Shown piece after piece: positions 44,600-52,100 of a stretch of DNA of 64,000 nucleotides. The position numbers and the translations under genes were made by a program. The first letter of the stretch is position 1; each line of letters opens with the position of its first letter. The stretch lies in NCBI GenBank assembly GCA_044236545.1, contig JBIIGI010000003.1, forward strand, positions 1 to 64,000, written 5' to 3'. The notes under the pieces are model-generated. The model was not told where the DNA came from and ran no database searches. It saw only the letters and a list, made by a program, of their open reading frames with translations. The stretch comes from UBA6821 sp044236545. Lineage in GTDB: Bacteria > Verrucomicrobiota > Verrucomicrobiia > Chthoniobacterales > UBA6821.

Positions 44600-45622
44600 T
44601 CAGAAAGGATCTGGTGGTGGAGTGACACGAGACAGTGCCGCCTCCGAATCTTTGATGTTCAGGCGAGAGTAAATTTTGTGCACATCATCAGATGAGTGAT
44701 TTACCAACTGCATTGCCTCCAATGCAGTCAATCCCGCCCTGTGGCATCTAGTTATAAAGCTGACTCGGCATGAGTGTGAGGTGGCTTCGCAAACAGATTT
44801 CAAGACCTCATTGAATCTCTGATTGGATGACTTCTTGAACTCAGGAACGGAGTATCCCTCCTCCCATTTGAGACCTTGGAGGTACTCCACAAATCGTTCC
44901 TTCATTGGCACTGTGTAGAGTTTGCGAGGATCGTTTGCCTTCCTTTTGCTGTCCTCGATCTGGATAGTCTTGTTTACAAAGTCCACACGAGATTTGTGGA
45001 TTCGTGCCTCATTGAAGCGACAACCCAAGTTGATCAAGATCTCAAAGACTGTACCCATCCATTCGTCCTTGGATTTTAGTGTTTCACGGATTTTTTGAAT
45101 TTCATCAGAGGTAAGCTCTTTTTTTTGCTTTGCTGGCACAATAGGGAAACGAGCAAGGCTGATAACGTTCTTATCCAAGAACTCCCTTGCACAAGCCTCC
45201 CTCAAAATGCCTTTGAAAAAGCCGATCTCAAGTCGTGCTGTGTTGTGTTTGACCTGCTGCTTTCTCCATTCAACGTACTCCATGACATGCTGGTACTTGA
45301 ACTCCCTTGGGTGACGTATTTTTTTACCTTTCAACCACCCAGCGATGGTATCCCAAGCGATCTGGTAACGTTCTAGGGATCTAGGATTCTTGTAGTGGGA
45401 TTGAAGGTGCATTGGTACCCATGCTGAGAAGTCACCACCATTTTGTGGGGAGACCGCTTGCTCTGCGGCGGTGCGTTTGGCGCATTCCTTGTGGGCTTTG
45501 ATGGTGTCTTGATCGTTATCATGCCTCAATTTCAGGCACTCATCCTTCCAAATGCCCGTCTCCAAATCCCGGAAGCGAATATACCAGTATGGGGACCTTT
45601 TGACTTTTTTAAGCGATGCCAT
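44600..45622 (-). CDS. int: tyrosine recombinase / site-specific integrase
   Basis: 340 residues starting at the ATG at 45622 (MASLKKVKRSPYWYIRFRD, typical integrase start); the frame is open 70 codons further up through the overlapping excisionase gene. Arm-binding and core-binding domains are followed by the catalytic part: LGCRFNEARI (first Arg), SHSCRVSF (H-x-x-R), VNHSSDDVHKIYSRL (His and Tyr). It should excise and integrate the island at tRNA-Gln. It overlaps the end of the probable excisionase by 14 bp, so the two are coupled. Located next to attL as expected. Confidence 0.92.
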   Translation of the reverse strand: MASLKKVKRSPYWYIRFRDLETGIWKDECLKLRHDNDQDTIKAHKECAKRTAAEQAVSPQNGGDFSAWVPMHLQSHYKNPRSLERYQIAWDTIAGWLKGKKIRHPREFKYQHVMEYVEWRKQQVKHNTARLEIGFFKGILREACAREFLDKNVISLARFPIVPAKQKKELTSDEIQKIRETLKSKDEWMGTVFEILINLGCRFNEARIHKSRVDFVNKTIQIEDSKRKANDPRKLYTVPMKERFVEYLQGLKWEEGYSVPEFKKSSNQRFNEVLKSVCEATSHSCRVSFITRCHRAGLTALEAMQLVNHSSDDVHKIYSRLNIKDSEAALSRVTPPPDPF

Positions 45623-45866
45623 GATCAGCCCCCCCAGAGATTGATGCCATGAATTGCCGAACCCAACGGACGGTAGTTTTTCGCCCAATGAACCTGCATC
45701 CACGCCTTTTCCAAAAATTGATCGTTTCCTTTCGAACTCCGATGATGTCGGCAATGTTCTGGGGGAATTCGAGTCGATCCAAGTCCCAAGCAAGCTTCTG
45801 ATTGGGATTTTGAACAATGAAGCCCTGATCATCCAAACCTTTAGATATTCTTATCAGATTATTCAT
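45609..45866 (-). CDS. small HTH protein, probable excisionase
   Basis: 85 residues. LEFPQNIADIIGVRKETINFWKRR followed by GRKTTVRWVRQFMASIS resembles a winged-helix MerR/AlpA-type DNA-binding unit as used by recombination directionality factors. It is directly upstream of the integrase and overlaps its start, the usual place for xis. Promoter region with bipartite palindrome lies immediately upstream. A regulatory rather than excision role is also possible. Confidence 0.6.
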   Translation of the reverse strand: MNNLIRISKGLDDQGFIVQNPNQKLAWDLDRLEFPQNIADIIGVRKETINFWKRRGCRFIGRKTTVRWVRQFMASISGGADHGIA

Positions 45867-45874
45867 GGCTATCT

Positions 45875-45917
45875 CTATTTAAATAGCCCTAACTAGTTTT
45901 CCTTGTTTAATAACAAG
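45875..45917. promoter_or_regulatory. bipartite operator-like site upstream of the excisionase gene
   Basis: Perfect palindrome CTATTTAAATAG at 45875-45886, then 15 bp, then inverted repeat CTTGTT-TAAT-AACAAG at 45902-45917. The first block starts 9 bp before the excisionase ATG, so it overlaps the leader. The same two-block design occurs at 49150-49182 upstream of another minus-strand operon. Confidence 0.6.
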
Positions 45918-46537
45918 AATCCGTAAGATATAAAAGCAATGGGATCTTTTAATACCTTCTCTGTGGAATTTGATTAACTGCGCTTCTCGATTCATGATGG
46001 CTGAATCATAGCAATTATTTCCGGTAAAGCCGAGACTATAGTTCAATAAACAAGACCCATCAGTGTAATTTTCTTATTTCAATTAGGATTTAATCGTACA
46101 GGACGATTCTTATTGACTTTACCAGAAATCTCTTATAGCATAGCGACACTGATTGCTCATCCATGAGCGATTGGCTACATACCTAAAAACACCCAGATTC
46201 GAGGGAAAAGTTGCTATTTTAACGATAAAAGTAGTCGTTTTAAGCGATTTTCTGAGATCCTAGAGGTGGGTTTACTCTGAAGGATATTCTAATCTTACGG
46301 AATAAAGACCACCGGGCGTGATTGGGCTTTGTATTAGACTCAAGTTCACTCTCCCAATCACAAAAATTATTGAAATGAACAAGCCAGTTGTAAGTAAGAC
46401 TGTTATACACGGAATCAGGCAACTCACTTGCAGAACCTAATGAAATGTATTTCTCACATACCTAAAACGCAGCTATAGGCTGTAGTCTACAGTATTGATA
46501 ATATATAAAACACTTCAATCATGATATAATATTCAAA
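45918..46537. other. non-coding AT-rich region with origin-like repeats
   Basis: 620 bp upstream of the HUH gene. The 12-mer ACATACCTAAAA occurs at 46177-46188 and 46456-46467. A hairpin ATTGCTCAT-CC-ATGAGCGAT (one G:T pair) lies just before the first copy (about 46152-46171), and CTGTAG-T-CTACAG (about 46479-46491) just after the second. The only frame here, on the minus strand at 46240-46422, has no supporting features and I leave it out. Confidence 0.55.
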
Positions 46538-47365
46538 ATGAAACCTTCTGTAGACATACTTGATCACATTCATCGCAATAAGGATATTATATCCATCTGT
46601 GATGGAGTCCCAATTTACCAAGTAGGGAGGTATCTCTATTATGGTCAAGATCGGGTGACTTCAGAGTTCATCTCTTTTATCAAGATTCCTTTCTCTTATG
46701 TCTCTCATATCAGATTTAATCCCAAGAGGTACTTAAACTCTAATTCTAGAAGGCTTAGAAGTGCATTTGTAAATCTTCTGCTTAAAGAGATAAACGCATA
46801 CATAATAGGATCTTATCCCAAAATTATTTCTGGGAAACGTACCATTAGATGTATTTTAAAGACCGAGTATGGATCAATTGATGATCAGGCTCATGTCCAC
46901 ATCCTTTGGCTGATTGATGAAAGAGTCAGAGATCTGGTGTCTGAAGCTGTCTTTGAGTTTTTTTCCAATCATATGGATAAGACTTCCGGACCGATACAGT
47001 CGATTGTCACCCAACCGATTCAGAATGTAGGCGAACAAATCTCATATTTCTGTAAAGTTCAAGGAACAAGAGATCCTGATTATCAGTACTTTAATGGGTT
47101 TAAGAGGATCTTGAAAAAGTATCAAACCAGTGCTGCCGTATCGCTCCCCGATCATCTAGCATACCAAAACCAATGTCATTCTTTACCAGCTTTCCTTCAA
47201 AGGACTGTTCTACTCCCAGGGATTACCAGCGGCTTTTCAAAACCAAAGACATCCCATTCTTGGGACTTCTCCTTTCAAAGCCCTGTTCTGAGAATGTTCA
47301 TGAGACCTTCGATTCCCCTTTGGGATACTACTCTTACAGCTTCGAGAAACCAGCTGACGGAATGA
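46538..47365 (+). CDS. HUH (Y1) endonuclease, rolling-circle replication initiator-like
   Basis: 275 residues. H119-V-H121 in AHVHILWLIDE is a good HUH metal motif, and QISY170-FC-K173 gives the Y-x-x-K nucleophile of one-Tyr Rep/relaxase-like proteins. FSYVSHIRFNP upstream can be motif 1. Such enzymes nick DNA and join to its 5' end. The region before the gene has paired direct repeats with hairpins, as an origin would. The last ~65 codons overlap the next frame (47173) and look less protein-like, so a frameshift near 47110-47170 may have split one longer protein. Confidence 0.6.
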   Translation: MKPSVDILDHIHRNKDIISICDGVPIYQVGRYLYYGQDRVTSEFISFIKIPFSYVSHIRFNPKRYLNSNSRRLRSAFVNLLLKEINAYIIGSYPKIISGKRTIRCILKTEYGSIDDQAHVHILWLIDERVRDLVSEAVFEFFSNHMDKTSGPIQSIVTQPIQNVGEQISYFCKVQGTRDPDYQYFNGFKRILKKYQTSAAVSLPDHLAYQNQCHSLPAFLQRTVLLPGITSGFSKPKTSHSWDFSFQSPVLRMFMRPSIPLWDTTLTASRNQLTE

Positions 47366-47817
47366 AGATTACCTCTCAGATCAGTCAGAAGACTCTGAGG
47401 AGGCTCTTCAGAGAGAAGTTCTTCGGATTTAGAGAGGCTTTAACCCAAACAGGCATCGGAAACTGTGGGTACGAACTGAGGATCAAGGAACGCCCTTTAC
47501 GCCTTCCAAATTCTCGGATGGGTAAAGACCTAGAAAGGTTCGGAAAAACGATTGTACGCCCATTTACGGCGCAGGAAGACCCATTCCTGATGAAGCTCAA
47601 GGACGTTCCCCTGTACTCATGGCTTGATGACAGTGAAGAAGAGCGTGTGAACCTGCCTTTCTGCCCCTTAGATGGTCCTGGAATATCCCTTCTTAAAGCA
47701 TCCATACGCACACCAAGAACCCATTGGAACGGATGCGGAAGGGAATGGGGATTCAGGATTTGCGGTGACTGCCTTGGAGTTCTTGGATCCCTTCCTGTCT
47801 ATTTGAAGCAATCCTGA
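47173..47817 (+). CDS. unknown protein or C-terminal part of the HUH protein
   Basis: 214 residues starting inside the HUH gene with a 193-bp overlap in another frame. KDIPFLGLLLSKPCSENVHETFDSP and QKTLRRLFREKFFGFREALTQTGIG are well-formed, soluble, basic sequence. Conserved-looking composition starts at its first codons, so the natural reading may be HUH domain plus this segment in one ~425-residue protein joined by a frameshift. No known domain is recognised. It converges with the operon at 47799 (ends overlap by 19 bp). Confidence 0.5.
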   Translation: MSFFTSFPSKDCSTPRDYQRLFKTKDIPFLGLLLSKPCSENVHETFDSPLGYYSYSFEKPADGMKITSQISQKTLRRLFREKFFGFREALTQTGIGNCGYELRIKERPLRLPNSRMGKDLERFGKTIVRPFTAQEDPFLMKLKDVPLYSWLDDSEEERVNLPFCPLDGPGISLLKASIRTPRTHWNGCGREWGFRICGDCLGVLGSLPVYLKQS

Positions 47818-48332
47818 AAAGCCTTCTCTTCTTGGGAGTCGAGTAGAAGTCCGTATTCCCTGAGATTTTCCAAGGGCCAACGCTGACCTGCAATTTTCTC
47901 CACAGGAATATACTCGTTCATCAGTTCTGCAATCTGGTAGTAATCGGTCACAAAAGTTGGCTCATGGATCTGATTCTGTCCTCTGCGAGTTGCCTTGTCT
48001 TCAAGAGCAGCCCAATCAGTCTCTTTGAGCTTCGTAGGTGAATCCAACTGAACCCAGCTAAGTGGACGCACCTTTCTTTCGTCTGCCATCAGGAGCAACA
48101 GAAGGCTTCCATCGAACAATGAGGTTCTGGCATGGACTGAGAGAACGGTCTTGGAAGATCTGTTCATCAACATATCCCACACCATCAGGATCGAATTCGG
48201 TTTTTGATGTCCGAGCCCAATCAAATCAATCTCTAAACGATCTGGTTGCTCCTCCAGAGCCTTTAACACCTTTTCGTAGAGTTCTTTAACTCCATCATCA
48301 GCAAGGTTTAAGACCAAACGGTAAGTCTTCAT
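47799..48332 (-). CDS. unknown protein with ClpP-like layout
   Basis: 177 residues, no signal or membrane span. The order of secondary structure in LEIDLIGLGH / NSILMVWDMLMN / KTVLSVHARTSLFDGSLLLLLMAD / KVRPLSWVQLDSP parallels ClpP-fold proteases (PGG loop, helix, strand with the Ser helix, then the HQP strand). A Ser sits at about the nucleophile position, but the His is not there and the PGG loop is missing. This is a fold guess by eye and could be wrong. Last gene of a minus-strand operon, overlapping the 84-residue gene by 4 bp. Confidence 0.5.
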   Translation of the reverse strand: MKTYRLVLNLADDGVKELYEKVLKALEEQPDRLEIDLIGLGHQKPNSILMVWDMLMNRSSKTVLSVHARTSLFDGSLLLLLMADERKVRPLSWVQLDSPTKLKETDWAALEDKATRRGQNQIHEPTFVTDYYQIAELMNEYIPVEKIAGQRWPLENLREYGLLLDSQEEKAFQDCFK

Positions 48333-48583
48333 TGGATGGGCTTATCCAAAAGTCGATTCACGTTCAAAAACTCTACCAAGGCATCAAACAATAAGTCGGG
48401 AATCACATCTGAATCGACATCGACTTCAAAGTACTGCTCAAAGGCTTCAACTTCAGAGATTGTTGCCTCTACCTCGAAGGTTTGGGACTCGTTTTCAAAG
48501 AAGCAGACTTCAGGACATCCATTGGAACGAGCATCATCAGTGTAAAGGAGTTTCCCAGCCTCCTTGGTGGTGAATTTGATCAT
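48329..48583 (-). CDS. small acidic protein, unknown
   Basis: 84 residues with about twenty Asp and Glu and only six Lys/Arg (EVEAFEQYFEVDVDSDVIPD), so it is strongly negative. Middle gene of the operon, 5 bp after the coiled-coil gene and overlapping the next by 4 bp. Strong acidity on a mobile element recalls DNA-mimic anti-restriction proteins, but no sequence match to ArdA or Ocr is seen. It could equally be an immunity or assembly partner of the neighbours. Confidence 0.5.
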   Translation of the reverse strand: MIKFTTKEAGKLLYTDDARSNGCPEVCFFENESQTFEVEATISEVEAFEQYFEVDVDSDVIPDLLFDALVEFLNVNRLLDKPIQ

Positions 48584-48588
48584 CAGGG

Positions 48589-49074
48589 TTATCCCTTGAG
48601 GGAATACTGAGTGGTTTTCTTGCTACCCGTGATCTCAAGGAAGTCTTTGCAGTTTTTCTGGAAGGCTATGAACCTCGGGCGAGAGATATCCAAAGCGGCA
48701 AAAATCTCTTTGCTTCCTGCCTTCCTGCCACCAGCTAGCAATGTCGAAAGCTTCTGTTTCAACACCTCATCAGTAACAGTGGGATGGAATTTACGGATGC
48801 CCCGATGTTTGGATGCGGTCGGAGTGCTTTCCACAGTGTGACCAAGCTCTTTTAACTTATCATGTATCTCCTTTAACTCTGCTTTGAGTTTAACCTGAAG
48901 ACCTTCGATCTGTTGATTATACTGGGTCTTGATATGATTTTCTCTGATCAAAAGCTGTTCAATTGCCTTCTGCTTCATCTGCTTAAACTCATCAAAGAAG
49001 TTTTTATCCAAATTAGAGTCAGGGGATTTAATATCAGAAGTCTTTGGCTCAGAAGACTTGAATGGATTAATCAT
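48589..49074 (-). CDS. coiled-coil protein with C-terminal DNA-binding-like domain
   Basis: 161 residues. A coiled coil (~25-85, MKQKAIEQLLIRENHIKTQYNQQIEG with heptad-like spacing) is followed by a basic linker (SKHRGIRKFHPT) and a small domain TVTDEVLKQKLSTLLAGG / GSKEIFAALDISRPRFIAFQKN, which looks like a winged helix. The layout recalls KfrA or other nucleoid-type proteins of plasmids. First gene of the operon 49074-47799, with a bipartite operator 76 bp upstream, so it is a candidate autoregulator. Confidence 0.55.
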   Translation of the reverse strand: MINPFKSSEPKTSDIKSPDSNLDKNFFDEFKQMKQKAIEQLLIRENHIKTQYNQQIEGLQVKLKAELKEIHDKLKELGHTVESTPTASKHRGIRKFHPTVTDEVLKQKLSTLLAGGRKAGSKEIFAALDISRPRFIAFQKNCKDFLEITGSKKTTQYSLKG

Positions 49075-49149
49075 TTGACCATTAAATCAAAAATAACTGG
49101 TAAACGCAAGAACGAAATTCAATATGAATGCTATTCAATAAAACGGCAA

Positions 49150-49182
49150 TCTATTTAAATAGAGGTTATTTTCAAAATCCTG
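49150..49182. promoter_or_regulatory. bipartite operator-like site upstream of the three-gene operon
   Basis: Perfect 14-bp palindrome TCTATTTAAATAGA at 49150-49163, then about 17 bp, then CTGTTTTATTACAAG at about 49179-49193. The latter is an imperfect match to CTTGTTTAATAACAAG at 45902-45917. Same order and orientation as the excisionase upstream region. Confidence 0.55.
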
Positions 49183-49245
49183 TTTTATTACAAGATTTGA
49201 TATTATCCTTACCCATCTGTTAATTTTTCTTACTAGCAGGAGGCG

Positions 49246-49290
49246 ATGACTGGTCGATGGTATTGCATATTCGATCTTACGGGTAAGTAA
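49246..49290 (+). CDS. 14-residue leader peptide with strong SD
   Basis: AGGAGG ends 2 bp before ATG 49246 (sequence AGCAGGAGGCG, then ATG), one of the best Shine-Dalgarno sites in the window. The mini-frame codes for MTGRWYCIFDLTGK and stops 8 bp before the next gene's ATG. The start may be real and couple translation to the downstream gene. Too short for codon evidence; the spacing of AGGAGG to ATG is a bit tight. Confidence 0.35.
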   Translation: MTGRWYCIFDLTGK

Positions 49291-49298
49291 CTACCGGC

Positions 49299-49574
49299 AT
49301 GAAAAGAAAGAAACGCAAACCGAACTCCCTATATGCAAATGCATCCCTAACCATCAGACTCCCGTACAGTGCAAAAGCTCTTATCCGAGACTTCTCAGAG
49401 ACCAAGAAACGCACACTAACCAAGACGGTCTTGGATGCTATCGACAGGTATCATCCACTCAGAGCCTTCCATGACAGGAAACTGGATGAGATGGCTAGAA
49501 TTTGCGGAGAACTGCCTCCTGAAGTAGAAAAAGAGACCACTGCCCTATTTCCCTTCATGCTGGAGAGCGAGTAG
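49299..49574 (+). CDS. small basic RHH-like protein (second copy of the family)
   Basis: 91 residues. Very basic start (KRKKRKPN), then ASLTIRLPYSAKALIRDFSETKKR and TLTKTVLDAIDRYH with ribbon-helix-helix look, and an acidic tail. Related to the 83-residue protein in the AT-rich insertion at 999-1250. Possible repressor or antitoxin of the island. It is alone on the plus strand between two minus-strand operons, so it may be autoregulated. Confidence 0.5.
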   Translation: MKRKKRKPNSLYANASLTIRLPYSAKALIRDFSETKKRTLTKTVLDAIDRYHPLRAFHDRKLDEMARICGELPPEVEKETTALFPFMLESE

Positions 49575-49727
49575 TCGATACAGGACACCTCAAGACTCGC
49601 TACAAAATTCTTGGAGAGTGATATTCATGCAAGCGATTACATGATCTTTCTACACCAAACGGCTTTCAGTGCAATCACTACGTGCAGTCATGCTGCACCG
49701 TCTGATGATTGTCATATGACTTGAGAG

Positions 49728-50285
49728 TCAAGCAGCCTTCGCCTTCAAATCCCTGTAAAACGTAGCTCTAGAAATTTTCAACGTCTGGCAAATCTGATTG
49801 ATGCTCATTTTGCCGTCCTTGTAGAGAGTGGATGCGCTGGCGATCCGATTCTCATTCACAGACTTGGGCCTCCCTCCCAGCCGCCCTCGTGCCCTGCTTG
49901 CCAATAGACCTGCCTGTGTCCTTTCTCGAATGAGGCTTCTCTCGAATTCTGCCATTGCTCCAAATATTTGGAACACGAGCATCCCTGCCGAGTTTGTTGT
50001 GTCCACTGGCTGAGTCAGGCAACGAAATCCGATGCCTCTATCCTTGAGCGTGTTGATCGTCTCGATCAGGTCTCGAAGACTCCTTCCAACCCGATCCAAC
50101 TTCCAACAAACGATCACATCACCACTTCGGGCAAACTCGATTGCTTCCCTCAATCCCTTTCGATCTGATTTCGCACCAGAGGCAATATCTTGGAATATGC
50201 GCTCACACCCAGCCTTCTTCAGTTCATCCTCTTGTAAGTAAAGGAATTGATCCGAGCACGAAACTCTCATGTACCCAATGTTCAC
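49728..50285 (-). CDS. serine recombinase / resolvase (Pin/TnpR-like)
   Basis: 185 residues. Catalytic Ser9 in IGYMRVSCSDQ, then DIASGAKSDRKGL, CWKLDRVGRSLRDLIETI with the two conserved Arg positions, and LGGRPKSVNENRI leading to a C-terminal HTH (SINQICQTLKISRATFYRDLK). The typical ~180-200 residue small resolvase/invertase. It could resolve dimers of the island or invert a segment; I found no obvious inverted pair of res/hix sites. A second recombinase beside the integrase suggests a plasmid-like past. Confidence 0.9.
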   Translation of the reverse strand: MNIGYMRVSCSDQFLYLQEDELKKAGCERIFQDIASGAKSDRKGLREAIEFARSGDVIVCWKLDRVGRSLRDLIETINTLKDRGIGFRCLTQPVDTTNSAGMLVFQIFGAMAEFERSLIRERTQAGLLASRARGRLGGRPKSVNENRIASASTLYKDGKMSINQICQTLKISRATFYRDLKAKAA

Positions 50286-50452
50286 TTGGGAAGATTACCA
50301 AGAATATCTCATAAAGTCAACTAAAAAACATAAAATGAGACATAGAAATATGAGACGAGTTTATGAATCATATTTTATGCGTTTCTAGAGTATCAACAGA
50401 AAAAATCTCTTTGAATCATCAAGGCTACGTTTTTTGAGACAGTTCAAGGCAG

Positions 50453-50489
50453 AAAAAAACCCATCCCCAGTATAAGAGGATGGGTTTTT
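50453..50489. terminator. rho-independent terminator (bidirectional)
   Basis: AAAAAAACCCATCC, 10-nt loop region, then GGATGGGTTTTT gives a strong stem with A/T tails on both sides. It lies 19 bp past the stop of the 62-residue gene on the minus strand. Good evidence that the short gene is real. Confidence 0.85.
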
Positions 50490-50507
50490 GAGAAGTTATC
50501 TTTTAGA

Positions 50508-50696
50508 TTACCTTTGATACTTGAACTCACCATCGGAACCATACGTTATGGATGCGCCAACGCTGTCCTTAACCGTAACAGTTGAAGATGTGTATCCGAT
50601 CAACTCTGTTCCATCCTTTTGAAACTTATAATTTCCATTTTCATCATAAACAATCACTGAATTCCCATCTTGCTTTGCAGATCCTATTGCGCTCAT
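50508..50696 (-). CDS. 62-residue protein of unknown function
   Basis: 62 residues (MSAIGSAKQDGNSVIVYDENGNYKF...). It contains two alternating strand units of similar type (VIVYDENGNYKFQKDGTELIG and VTVKDSVGASITYGSDGEFKYQ), giving a small beta-sheet protein with exposed Asp/Gly turns. Followed by a strong terminator, so it is likely expressed. No signal peptide or membrane span, and no family recognised. Confidence 0.55.
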   Translation of the reverse strand: MSAIGSAKQDGNSVIVYDENGNYKFQKDGTELIGYTSSTVTVKDSVGASITYGSDGEFKYQR

Positions 50697-50866
50697 GTAG
50701 TTATTATGTTAGTTTTGCTCTAGTGTTTTAAAAGCAAGTAGTTACCTTGCCTTTAATTGGATGTATGTCAATTTCTTGACCACGCAATCGTAATGCATGG
50801 CAAGAGCCACGCAAGCAAGAATATCCCGAAAATCGGATAATCCTGTTTCTGGGTTAATTCTAGCCC

Positions 50867-51124
50867 TTGAAAAAGCGGCTATCTAAATCCCTCTACTCAG
50901 ACCGCTGGGAGCAGTTGCTCAAAATCCTGAAACGCCTTCGTGTTGAAAAAGGGCTGACTCAAGTGCAGCTTGCAGCCCAGCTTGATCGCCCACAGTCGCT
51001 CATTGCCAAGATTGAATCTGGAGAGCGCAAGTTGGATGTCTGTCAGTTCCTCGACTACTTGGAAGCTCTGGACGCAAGCGCAGAGGAAGTAGTTCGAGAG
51101 ATTGAGCAGACTGTGAAGGAGTGA
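50867..51124 (+). CDS. XRE-family helix-turn-helix regulator
   Basis: 85 residues from a TTG start at 50867; no ATG is available near. KRLRVEKGLTQVQLAAQLDRPQSLIAKIESGERKLDVCQFLDYLEAL is a textbook XRE (Cro/cI) helix-turn-helix. Located 10 bp before the end of the convergent mrr gene, and a candidate regulator (control protein) of the adjacent restriction genes, as many C-proteins are XRE-like. The 16-residue N-terminal stretch before the HTH is basic. Confidence 0.75.
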   Translation: MKKRLSKSLYSDRWEQLLKILKRLRVEKGLTQVQLAAQLDRPQSLIAKIESGERKLDVCQFLDYLEALDASAEEVVREIEQTVKE

Positions 51125-51134
51125 AGAGCGATCC

Positions 51135-51980
51135 CTAAAAATCAAGGAACCACTGCTCATCAACCATCACTTCTTGAACAACTCTCTCCTTCACGGAAAT
51201 GCCTAGTCGAAAGTCTTTGAGCATCTGAACCAATTCACTCCCATCAATCAGATCCAGTGGAGTAGCCCCGTCCCGAAGTGCTTCTAACCTAGCTTCTCTG
51301 GTGAAGGTACCTGTTGTGATAATGATCCCTTTATCAGCCCTGCCATCCATTGCTCCTCTGAAATCTCTAATCACAGCATTGGAGACACTTCCTTTGTACC
51401 GTTTGCACTGGAAGAAGACGTGAAACGATAGGATTGCACCCATTTTCAAAATCCCCTTGCCATCAATACCTCCATCTCCAGAGCGTCCAGTAACTTCAAC
51501 TTGAACGAAACCTGCCTCCCTGAGGACCCGTTGGCATAATCTCTCGAAAGCCTCTGGTTTGATATTCTTAACAGCCTCAAGAACTTCCGTTTCCCATTTT
51601 CTACCATCACCATTGATATCGGTCTTTGGCTGCTCAGGTTTTTTGGCATTTTTACGGAGGGCATAGCTTTCAGACCTGTTTTTCCGTTTAACCTCATCCT
51701 TGTTAACCTGCTTGGTCTTTTGACCTTCAGAGGTCAAAGCCCATACTCCTCTCGCGGAATTCTCAATCAACCCAAACTGTTTCAAGTAGGATCTTGCCCA
51801 AGCAAGATTGTACGAAAACTTTGGTCTATTGCCTTCGTGGATTACCTCCAGATCTTTGTCTGTCAACTTGAGGTCAGCGGCAACTTTCTCTTCAAGCTCT
51901 GATATGCTGGCTGAACCACCAAGAGCGTGAAGTGCCTTTAAAAGCGGGTTGATGAGTTCGTCATATTTTGGAACAGCCAT
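51135..51980 (-). CDS. mrr: Mrr-type restriction endonuclease (type IV-like)
   Basis: 281 residues. N-terminal Mrr_N winged-helix domain (YDELINPLLKALHALGGSASISELE ... RPKFSYNLAWARSYLKQFGLIENSARGVWALTSEG) recognises modified DNA. The C-terminal catalytic domain has SGDGGIDG (Asp173) and FFQCKRYKG (Gln191-x-Lys193), the D-QxK nuclease site of Mrr_cat. Family enzymes cut DNA carrying methylated bases. Sits in divergent layout with the EVE-HNH gene (120 bp apart), beside an XRE gene. Restriction of foreign DNA is probable. Confidence 0.88.
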   Translation of the reverse strand: MAVPKYDELINPLLKALHALGGSASISELEEKVAADLKLTDKDLEVIHEGNRPKFSYNLAWARSYLKQFGLIENSARGVWALTSEGQKTKQVNKDEVKRKNRSESYALRKNAKKPEQPKTDINGDGRKWETEVLEAVKNIKPEAFERLCQRVLREAGFVQVEVTGRSGDGGIDGKGILKMGAILSFHVFFQCKRYKGSVSNAVIRDFRGAMDGRADKGIIITTGTFTREARLEALRDGATPLDLIDGSELVQMLKDFRLGISVKERVVQEVMVDEQWFLDF

Positions 51981-52100
51981 AAATCATTCAATAATGGGCG
52001 ATGGTGAAAACTCTGGTGATACGGAGTTCTGAAGGATGATGCTAGGCAATGCAACCTTCTTATCTTGATGGATCATCAGGAAAGGCAGCATTCTGTGGAT

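Noticed and set aside
46240..46422. 60-residue minus-strand frame in the island
   Set aside because: It lies in the repeat/hairpin region, has no ribosome site, no neighbour coupling and no recognisable pattern; probably chance.
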